Positions 56,762 through 64,000 of a stretch of 64,000 bases of DNA are shown here, piece after piece; the stretch's first letter is position 1; each line of letters starts with the position of its first letter. The position numbers and the translations under genes were made by a program. This DNA is from Corallococcus macrosporus (GTDB taxonomy: Bacteria > Myxococcota > Myxococcia > Myxococcales > Myxococcaceae). The stretch spans positions 2,557,001 to 2,621,000 of the forward strand of contig NZ_JAFIMU010000007.1 in assembly GCF_017302985.1 (NCBI RefSeq), given 5' to 3'. The notes under the pieces were generated by a model. It did not search any database, was not told the DNA's origin, and was given only the letters and a program-made list of their open reading frames with translations.

Positions 56762-56910
56762 AGGGTTGACGTGGGTGAAGGGTCCTCCACCCGACCCTGG
56801 ACGTCTGCCGGGGACGTGTTTGACGCCCTGCGTCCGTGTCTGTCTTTGACGCAAGGAGCCATCCATCCGCTTTGACAGGGCGGTCGGCCGGGTGCTACCC
56901 GTTCTGAAAG

Positions 56911-57597
<687 letters not shown>

Positions 57598-57606
57598 ATC
57601 ACCGTC

Positions 57607-58602
57607 ATGCGTTACGCGAACATCCTGTCCACCGGCCGCTACGTCCCCGAGAAGCTCCTCACCAACGCCGACGTGGAAAAGATCCTCGGCGAGAAGGTGG
57701 ACGAGTGGCTCCAGCAGAACGTGGGCATCAAGCAGCGCCACGTGATGGCGGACAACCAGGCCACCAGCGACCTGGCCGTGGCCGCCGCGAAGGAGGCCCT
57801 GGCCCGCGCGAAGGTGGACCCCAAGGAACTGGACCTGGTGCTGGTGGCCAGTGACACGCCGGATTACCTCTCCCCGGGCACGTCGTCCGTGGTGCAGGCG
57901 AAGCTGGGCGCGGTCAACGCGGGCACCTACGACATCAACGCCGCGTGCGCGGGCTGGGTGACGGCGCTGGACGTGGCGTCCAAGACGATTTCGTCGGACG
58001 ACAGCTACCAGCGCATCCTGGTGGTGGGCGCCTACGGGATGACCCGGTACGTGAACTGGAAGGACAAGAAGACCTGCACGCTGTTCGCGGACGGCGCGGG
58101 CGCGGTGGTGCTGGGCGCGTCCGACAAGCCGGGCTTCCTGGGCGCGAAGCTGCTGGCCAACGGCGAGTACCACGACGCGCTGGGCATCTACACCGGCGGC
58201 ACGAACCGGCCCGCCACGGCGGAGACGCTGGCGCTGACGGACGGCAAGCCCGCGGTGCAGTTCGTGCGCAAGTTCCCCTCCACGTTCAACACCGAGCGCT
58301 GGCCCATGCTGCTGGACACGCTGCTCAAGCGCGCGGACCAGACGCTGGACGACGTGAAGCTGTTCGTCTTCACGCAGCTCAACCTGCGCACCATCGAAGC
58401 CACCATGAAGGCGCTGAACCAGCCCATGGAGAAGGCGCACTACACGATGGACAAGTGGGGCTACACGGGCTCCGCCTGCATTCCCATGACGCTGGATGAC
58501 GCGGTGGTGCAGGGCAAGGTGAAGAAGGGCGACCTCGTCGCCTTCTGCGCCAGCGGCGGTGGTCTCGCCATGGCGTCCGCCCTCTACCGCTGGACGGCTT
58601 AG
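57607..58602 (+). CDS. KAS III (FabH-like) condensing enzyme lacking catalytic His and Asn
   Basis: A 331-residue thiolase-fold protein of the 3-oxoacyl-ACP synthase III group. The acyl-accepting Cys114 is in NAACAGW. The usual His of P-H-Q-A-N is Thr256 in FTQLN, and the Asn of G-N-T-S is Tyr286 in GYTGSA. A normal decarboxylative Claisen condensation needs those residues, so it may be an acyltransferase or esterase-type variant, or have a different mechanism. The start is 9 bp after the TetR stop. The adjacent acyl-CoA synthetase may supply its substrate. Confidence 0.9.
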   Translation: MRYANILSTGRYVPEKLLTNADVEKILGEKVDEWLQQNVGIKQRHVMADNQATSDLAVAAAKEALARAKVDPKELDLVLVASDTPDYLSPGTSSVVQAKLGAVNAGTYDINAACAGWVTALDVASKTISSDDSYQRILVVGAYGMTRYVNWKDKKTCTLFADGAGAVVLGASDKPGFLGAKLLANGEYHDALGIYTGGTNRPATAETLALTDGKPAVQFVRKFPSTFNTERWPMLLDTLLKRADQTLDDVKLFVFTQLNLRTIEATMKALNQPMEKAHYTMDKWGYTGSACIPMTLDDAVVQGKVKKGDLVAFCASGGGLAMASALYRWTA

Positions 58603-58642
58603 TCCCCCCACACCCCACCTCATTCAGACAGGAGTTCTTCGC

Positions 58643-60199
58643 ATGTTCATCGGGGACTGGATGGGGCGGGGTGCCCTTTATTGGCCGGAGGCGGTGGCCG
58701 TGGTGGACGTGGCGCGCAAGGACGCGGGCCGCTTCACCTACCGGCAGATGAACGCGCGCGCCAATGCGCTCGCGGGCTGGCTGCGGGACGTGGTGGGCGT
58801 GCAGCGCGGCGACCGCGTGGCCATCGTCGCGCACAACGGCGTGGAGTACCTGGACACGCTGTTCGCGTGCGGGAAGCTGGGCGCCATCTTCGTGCCCTAC
58901 AACTGGCGGCTGCACGCGGCGGAGCTGACGGAGGGCGTGCGCGCCATCCGCCCGCGCGTGCTCCTCTTCGGGGACGACTTCAAGGACGCGGTGGCCCAGG
59001 TGCGCGAGCACGTGGGGGACGGCCTGCGCCTGGTCTCCCTGGAGGCGCAGGGGCTGCCCGGCGCCGACCCGTACGAGAAGGCCATGGCGTACGCGCCTTC
59101 CGCGCCCGTCACCAACGACGCGGTGAGCGAGGAGGACATCCTCTGCCTGCTCTTCACCGGCGGCACCACCGGCCGCTCCAAGGGCGCGAAGGTGTCGTAC
59201 CGCATGGTGGCGTGGAACACGCTCAACACGCTGGTGCATGAAATCCGCCAGGGCGACGTGACGGTGACGCACACGCCGCTGTTCCACACGGGCGGGCTGC
59301 TCGTCTACACGCTGCCCCTGCTCACCGTGGGCGGCACCGTGGTGCTGATGCGCCGCTGGGACCCGGACGAGATGCTGGGCCTCGTCGCGAAGGAGAAGGT
59401 GACGCTCTTCTTCGCGGTGCCCACGCAGTACCAGCAGTTGATGGACTCGCCGCGCTGGAAGGGGACGGACTTCTCCTCCGTGCGCTTCGTGACCAGCGGC
59501 GGCGCGCCCCTGCCGGTGACGCTGCTCCAGGCGTGGCAGGCGGTGCACCCGGTGCCCTTCAAGCAGGGCTTCGGCATGACGGAGTTCGGCCCGGGCATCT
59601 TCAGCATGGGGCCGGAGTTCGCGGTGTCCAAGGCGGGCTCCATCGGCCGGCCCAACTACTTCATCGACGCGAAGCTGGTGGACGACGCGGGCAAGGCCGT
59701 CCCCGTGGGCGGGGTGGGGGAGCTGGTGCTGAAGGGGCCCTCCATGTGCTCCGGCTACTTCGAGGACGAGGCTGGCACCCAGGACGCCATCGACGCGGAC
59801 GGCTGGTTCCACACCGGGGACCTGGCGCGCGTGGACGCGGACGGCTTCTTCACCATCGCCGGCCGCAAGAAGGACATGTTCATCTCCGGGGGGGAGAACG
59901 TGTACCCGCTGGAGCTGGAAGCGGTCCTGTACGAGCACCCCGCCGTGCACCAGTGCGCGGTGGTGGGCGTGCCGGACGCGAAGTGGGGCGAGGCGGGCCG
60001 GGCCTACGTGGTGCTCAAGCCTGGGGCCGAGGCCTCGGCGGACGCGCTGCTCGAGCACCTCAAAGGCCGGGTGGCGCGCTTCAAGGTCCCCAAGCGGGTG
60101 GAGCTGGTGAAGGCCCTGCCGGTGTCCGCCGCGGGCAAGATTCTGAAGCGCGAGCTGCGCGAGGCGGCCATCGCCGCGGACGCGCGGGCCGCTTCGTGA
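58643..60199 (+). CDS. Acyl-CoA synthetase / AMP-dependent ligase
   Basis: A 518-residue ANL-superfamily enzyme. Motif A3 is LLFTGGTTGRSKGAKVSY, A5 is GFGMTEFGPG, A8 is FHTGDLARVDADGFF then GRKKDMFISGGENVYP, and the C-terminal catalytic Lys is in PVSAAGKILKREL. It activates an acid with ATP and CoA; the chain length is unknown. AGGAG precedes ATG 58643. Third gene of the TetR unit. Confidence 0.92.
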   Translation: MFIGDWMGRGALYWPEAVAVVDVARKDAGRFTYRQMNARANALAGWLRDVVGVQRGDRVAIVAHNGVEYLDTLFACGKLGAIFVPYNWRLHAAELTEGVRAIRPRVLLFGDDFKDAVAQVREHVGDGLRLVSLEAQGLPGADPYEKAMAYAPSAPVTNDAVSEEDILCLLFTGGTTGRSKGAKVSYRMVAWNTLNTLVHEIRQGDVTVTHTPLFHTGGLLVYTLPLLTVGGTVVLMRRWDPDEMLGLVAKEKVTLFFAVPTQYQQLMDSPRWKGTDFSSVRFVTSGGAPLPVTLLQAWQAVHPVPFKQGFGMTEFGPGIFSMGPEFAVSKAGSIGRPNYFIDAKLVDDAGKAVPVGGVGELVLKGPSMCSGYFEDEAGTQDAIDADGWFHTGDLARVDADGFFTIAGRKKDMFISGGENVYPLELEAVLYEHPAVHQCAVVGVPDAKWGEAGRAYVVLKPGAEASADALLEHLKGRVARFKVPKRVELVKALPVSAAGKILKRELREAAIAADARAAS

Positions 60200-60247
60200 C
60201 GCACGGACTTTCTTCTCTTCAAAGGCAACACACATAGGAGCGCGCAC

Positions 60248-61303
60248 ATGGCTGATACATCCAGGAAGGTCGAGATCCGGGACATCCCCACGCAGCGGCT
60301 CCGTGTGCGCGCGCGGCTGGTGGGCGAGGAGGGCTTTCCCGTCATCTTCGTGCACGGCAACTGTTCCTCGTCCGCGTTCTTCGAGTCGCTGATGAAGACG
60401 CTGCCCCAGGGCTTCCGGGGCATCGCGCCGGACATGCGCGGCTACGGGCACACGGAGGAGAAGACCATCCACGCGACGCGCGGCATGCGCGACTTCAGCG
60501 ACGACCTGGTGGCGCTGATGGACACGCTGTCCCTGAAGCGCGCGGTGTTCGTGGCGCACTCGGCGGGCGCGGGCATGGTGATGCAACTGTCCCTGGACCA
60601 CCCGGAGCGCGTGGCCGGCCTGGTGGTGGAGGCGCCGCTGTCGCCCTACGGCTTCGGCGGCACGAAGGACGCGGACGGCACGCCGTGCTGGGCGGACTTC
60701 GCGGGCTCCGGCGGCGGCACGGCCAACCCGGACTTCGTGCAGCGGCTGAAGAACAAGGACCGCTCCACGGAGTCGCAGACGTCGCCGCGCAACGTGATGA
60801 ACGGCTGCTACGTGAAGCCGCCGTTCCGCCACCCGGACGAGGAGAAGCTCCTGGACTCCGTGCTGGACACGCACGTGTCGGACGAGCTGTACCCGGGCAA
60901 CTTCGCCAAGTCGCCCAACTGGCCGGGCGTGGCGCCGGGCACCACGGGCATGAACAACGCCATGGCGCCCGCCTACTACAACACCTCCGCCTTCGCGGCG
61001 CTGAAGAACGGGCCGGACGTGCTGTGGATCCGCGGCGCGGACGACGCCATCGTTTCCGATACGTCACTGTTCGACTTCGGCTTCCTGGGCAAGCTGGGCG
61101 CGGTGCCCGGCTGGCCCGGGGAGGAGCAGTACCCGCCGCAGCCCATGGTGTCGCAGATGCGCAAGGTGATGGAGCGCTACGCGGCCAACGGCGGCCGCTA
61201 CCGCGAGGTCGTCCTCCACGACACGGGCCACAGCCCGCACCTGGAGAAGACGAAGGAGTTCCACGACCTGCTCGTCCCCTTCCTGCTGGAGCACAACCGC
61301 TAG
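60248..61303 (+). CDS. Alpha/beta hydrolase of the acyl-metabolism unit
   Basis: A 351-residue alpha/beta hydrolase with HGNCSSSAFF (oxyanion loop), nucleophile Ser in VAHSAGAGM (Ala instead of the first Gly), Asp in RGADDAI and His in HDTGHSPH. The long cap at 140-265 suggests a specific, perhaps bulky acyl substrate. No signal peptide. It is the last gene of the TetR/KAS III/ligase unit and may release or hydrolyse its acyl product. Confidence 0.87.
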   Translation: MADTSRKVEIRDIPTQRLRVRARLVGEEGFPVIFVHGNCSSSAFFESLMKTLPQGFRGIAPDMRGYGHTEEKTIHATRGMRDFSDDLVALMDTLSLKRAVFVAHSAGAGMVMQLSLDHPERVAGLVVEAPLSPYGFGGTKDADGTPCWADFAGSGGGTANPDFVQRLKNKDRSTESQTSPRNVMNGCYVKPPFRHPDEEKLLDSVLDTHVSDELYPGNFAKSPNWPGVAPGTTGMNNAMAPAYYNTSAFAALKNGPDVLWIRGADDAIVSDTSLFDFGFLGKLGAVPGWPGEEQYPPQPMVSQMRKVMERYAANGGRYREVVLHDTGHSPHLEKTKEFHDLLVPFLLEHNR

Positions 61304-61446
61304 GCGTTCCGCCGTTTCCTGACGCGCGGTGAGGCACGCGAGGCCTTCCGGGGAGCCCCTGGGGCCCGTCGTGTGTCCGCGCGCGTCCGCTTGTCTGTCG
61401 TCGCAGTCTGCTGTCGCCGCAACCGTCACCCCCCATGGAGGTACGC

Positions 61447-63444
61447 ATGCGAAGCACCTGGACGTTGTCACTCACCGCCGCAGCGCTGCTGGCTGGCTGC
61501 GGTGCGGAACCCACCGCGGAAGCCCCCGCTGCTCCGGAGGCTCCGGAGTCCATCGCCACGGCCGAGGCCCCGCTGGACGCGGACCTGGCGCCGTACTTCG
61601 ACGCCATCCCCACCAACTTCACCACCAACTACCGGGTGGTGGGCACGTACACGCCGCCCTCGTGGTCCTGGGGCCAGATTGAGCTCTTGGAAGGCCGTCA
61701 GCGCTTCCGGTCCGAGTACTACAACCCGCGCACGCTGAAGCTGCGGGACCAGGACACGTACCAGTCCAGCGACTACCCGCTGCGGACGTACTTTGGTTCG
61801 CTGAACCAGCAGCTGGTGAACGCGTTCAACCTCTACTACGCGAACAGCTGTGCCACGACGACGGGGGCCACCTGCCCCACGCCCGGCCCCACCAAGCCGG
61901 AGGCGCGCTTCGTCCTCTTGCACAAGGGGCGGGCCACCGCGGCGCGCACCTGTAACGTCAACCTGACGCCGACGCTGCTGGTGCACGGCGCCATCCAGGA
62001 CGGCAACGTCTGGATGTTCCCCAACGGCAACAACGGTTCGGGCGGCACCTACGGCGGCGCGTCGCAGTTGACGGGCATGGTGCAGGACCTGGAGTCGAAG
62101 GGCCGCTGTGTGTACGCGCTGACGTTCGGCTCGTTCCACGGCGACAACTTCAACCACGCCATCCACGTGGCCAACGCCGTGCAGCGCGTGAAGGCGCTGC
62201 ACCCTGGCGTGGCGCGGGTGGACGTGGTGGCGTGGAGCAAGGGCGTGCTGGCGGTGGACCCCTGGCTGGAGAACGCTGCCACGTGGGGCGGCTTCAGCAC
62301 GACGCGCTTCTTCGAGCGTCTGGCGAAGGAGCAGGCCTCGCAGGTGCCGGCGTATGACGACTCGGTGCGCGTGTACGTGCCGCTGTCCGGTCCGCACAAG
62401 GGCATCGACCTGAACTTCCGCCACCCCATCCACACGCTGACCATCGCGAGCACGGCCTCCAACGCGCCGGTGGGCCGTGGCCCGATGCCGTGGACGTACT
62501 TCTCCGCGATGCAGTGCGTGACGTTTGGTTACAGCGTGCCCTGGTTCAACAACCCCTACGCGGAGAGCGTGTGCAAGGATTCCGGTGGCGTGTGGACGGA
62601 CTACTTCCGCCGCATCTACCTGTCGAACATCACGGGCCTGTCCAGCACGGGCACTCCGGTTTACGCGAGCTCGCTGCAGACGCTGAACACGAACCAGGGC
62701 CTGTCTTCGTCGTCGTTCAACTTCGACGACTACAACATGAGCCTCTTCGGCGCGGTGAACACCAGCGGCAAGTACGTGACGGCGTACCCGGGCCAGTTGC
62801 AGGCGGCGTATGACCTGCGTGGCACGTACCCCATCCCGGACCGCAGCGCGTCCGCGTGGGACAACATCGACCCGGACGAGAACCGCTACTTCCCCTGGCT
62901 GGACACGAAGCTCGTCTACAACCCCTACAACCCCTGGGTCGCCGCGGGCTACATGGCGTCCAGCGACCACCGCGTATGCCGCACGACGGCGTTCGACCCG
63001 GTGGGCTCGCCGTGCTTCGCGTACCACGCGTACAACACGAACCAGAACCGTGAGGCGTACGACTCGCTGAACTACGGCAAGTACCGCATCATGGACGGCC
63101 TGGGCATCAACGCGGCGATGGAGATGGGCGGCAAGTTCATCACGCGTCTGGCGGAGCACGGCCTGGATTCGCGCCTGCCGTCGCTCTACGTGCTGTACGG
63201 CACGGCGGGCGGTTCGCAGCCCTTCGAGACGGACGGCATGACGTCCACCACGTCCACGCTGCGCAGCGACGGCGTCCTCTTCGAGGCGAGCATCGCGGCG
63301 ATGACGCAGCTGACCCAGGGCTGGACGACGACGAAGAAGACCGCCGACGCGAAGCAGGAGGGCATGGCCTATGACCACCTGAGCATGGGCATCACCCCGG
63401 CGGTGTGGAACAAGATCTCCGCGCACTTCGTTTCGCGGGACTGA
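61447..63444 (+). CDS. Secreted lipoprotein with lipase-like fold
   Basis: A 665-residue exported protein with lipobox LAGC (Cys18). After a linker, the alpha/beta lipase core shows TLLVHGAIQDGNVW and the nucleophile Ser in VVAWSKGVLAV (Ala-x-Ser-x-Gly as in some Bacillus lipases). A large insertion of about 250 residues contains several Cys. Triacylglycerol or other extracellular ester hydrolysis is likely. GGAGG lies before ATG 61447. It starts 143 bp after the acyl unit. Confidence 0.8.
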   Translation: MRSTWTLSLTAAALLAGCGAEPTAEAPAAPEAPESIATAEAPLDADLAPYFDAIPTNFTTNYRVVGTYTPPSWSWGQIELLEGRQRFRSEYYNPRTLKLRDQDTYQSSDYPLRTYFGSLNQQLVNAFNLYYANSCATTTGATCPTPGPTKPEARFVLLHKGRATAARTCNVNLTPTLLVHGAIQDGNVWMFPNGNNGSGGTYGGASQLTGMVQDLESKGRCVYALTFGSFHGDNFNHAIHVANAVQRVKALHPGVARVDVVAWSKGVLAVDPWLENAATWGGFSTTRFFERLAKEQASQVPAYDDSVRVYVPLSGPHKGIDLNFRHPIHTLTIASTASNAPVGRGPMPWTYFSAMQCVTFGYSVPWFNNPYAESVCKDSGGVWTDYFRRIYLSNITGLSSTGTPVYASSLQTLNTNQGLSSSSFNFDDYNMSLFGAVNTSGKYVTAYPGQLQAAYDLRGTYPIPDRSASAWDNIDPDENRYFPWLDTKLVYNPYNPWVAAGYMASSDHRVCRTTAFDPVGSPCFAYHAYNTNQNREAYDSLNYGKYRIMDGLGINAAMEMGGKFITRLAEHGLDSRLPSLYVLYGTAGGSQPFETDGMTSTTSTLRSDGVLFEASIAAMTQLTQGWTTTKKTADAKQEGMAYDHLSMGITPAVWNKISAHFVSRD

Positions 63445-63459
63445 TGTCGTGACGTGAGG

Positions 63460-63488
63460 AGCACGGGCGTCGGTGTGACGCCCGTGCT
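63460..63488. terminator. Bidirectional terminator after the lipase gene
   Basis: A perfect 12 bp stem, AGCACGGGCGTC/GACGCCCGTGCT, with loop GGTGT, between the convergent lipase and DUF4276-type genes. Confidence 0.75.
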
Positions 63489-63498
63489 TCGTCACGGG

Positions 63499-64000
63499 TC
63501 AGGGGCGCGGCGGGGCGGGAACGCCGAGCAGGGTGCCCATGTCCCGGACGAGCTTGTCGAAGGAGTCCGCGCGGCGGGCGGCTTCGAGGTCGAAGGCGCT
63601 GGTCAGGGCGGGCTGGTCGATGGTTTCGCTGTAGCCGCTGGGCATGTGCTTGCCGAGCCAGCCCTTCGCATCGCGGATGCTCTCAGGCTGGGGTGGAGCA
63701 CTCAGGCTGGCGGGGAGCCCGCGCTGGCCGCGCAGGGATTCCGCGGCTGTGAGAAACCACGCTTCGTATTCACACTGTGCGACGACCACGGAGATGGTCC
63801 GGTTGGCTCGCTGCGCTCTTGCCCAGGTCAGGAGCCGTGGCCCGAGTGCACAGGGCAGGTCCTTGTCGGCATCCAGCAGGACGAGGATGCGGCCATCGTC
63901 GCCTACCTTCCGGGCCGTCAGCTCGATGGCCCGGCGCAGTTCGTCTTCCTTGACGAGCTGGCCTCGTGGGATGCGGTGCGGGAGGAGGACTTCCGGGTGG
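63499..64000 (-). CDS. DUF4276-type protein, C-terminal part (truncated by window edge)
   Basis: The minus strand is open from the right edge to the stop at 63499, about 166 residues. The sequence shows LVLLDADKDLPC (an Asp-x-Asp toprim-like loop), VVVAQCEYEAWFLTAAESL and AKGWLGKHMPSGYSETIDQPALTSAFDLEAAR, a pattern of the DUF4276 family. DUF4276 proteins are usually encoded with an AAA/RecF-like ATPase, and such pairs occur among anti-phage and mobile-element functions. The start and any partner lie beyond 64000. Confidence 0.75.
   Translation of the reverse strand, partial: HPEVLLPHRIPRGQLVKEDELRRAIELTARKVGDDGRILVLLDADKDLPCALGPRLLTWARAQRANRTISVVVAQCEYEAWFLTAAESLRGQRGLPASLSAPPQPESIRDAKGWLGKHMPSGYSETIDQPALTSAFDLEAARRADSFDKLVRDMGTLLGVPAPPRP

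Noticed and set aside
58379-60874. Long minus-strand frame (831 codons) opposite the KAS III, ligase and hydrolase genes
   Set aside because: Antisense shadow of three genes with clear catalytic motifs.

Overview
The window is chromosomal DNA from a myxobacterium, most likely Myxococcaceae (Corallococcus or Myxococcus type). The base composition is very GC-rich with strong G/C third-position bias. Two-component systems are dense (a PAS/GAF hybrid kinase, a GAF kinase, an NtrC-type regulator, a lone receiver). There is also a SitA5-like lipoprotein toxin with an Imm11-type immunity protein, a pair characteristic of Myxococcaceae. No rRNA, tRNA, CRISPR array or prophage was seen; the only insertion sequence is one IS5-family element.

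Layout. 1-5000: start of an exported protein running off the left edge, two near-identical palindromic operator-like sites, a SpoIIIAA-like R3H ATPase, a RecQ helicase, a lone response regulator and a GNAT acetyltransferase. 5000-8900: an apparent operon of an ECF sigma factor, a zinc-finger anti-sigma/TPR/CHAT-protease fusion, and a small proline-rich peptide; this is the most novel-looking unit. 9000-14600: methyltransferase, IS5 element at the shared stop codons of two convergent genes, Imm11/SitA5 pair, Cys-rich lipoprotein, Fic protein. 14700-25300: outer-membrane porin, kdpFABC, a split KdpD sensor, a separate histidine kinase, hemerythrin, NtrC-type regulator.

25500-40000: small membrane protein, chemotaxis receptor, formate-THF ligase, periplasmic coiled-coil protein, degenerate RecF-like ATPase, AsmA-family protein, lipoprotein, a divergent heme-oxygenase-like diiron enzyme and amidinotransferase, fatty acid hydroxylase, basic nucleoid-type protein, membrane protein, VWA protein. 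41000-50300: divergent hybrid kinase and GAF kinase, Gre-type factor, rhodanese, EamA transporter, lipoprotein hydrolase, methyltransferase, and an Lgt-like protein missing a key His. 50800-56700: subtilase with a small partner protein, nitroreductase with divergent HxlR regulator, SDR, Lrp regulator with aminotransferase.

56900-64000: a TetR regulator, a KAS III-like enzyme without the usual His and Asn, an acyl-CoA synthetase and an alpha/beta hydrolase form one tandem acyl-metabolism unit. It is followed by a secreted lipase and the end of a DUF4276-type gene, a family often partnered with AAA ATPases, running off the right edge.

Starts were chosen from ribosome-binding sites, gene overlaps and family conservation; all functions are inferred from sequence reading without database searches.
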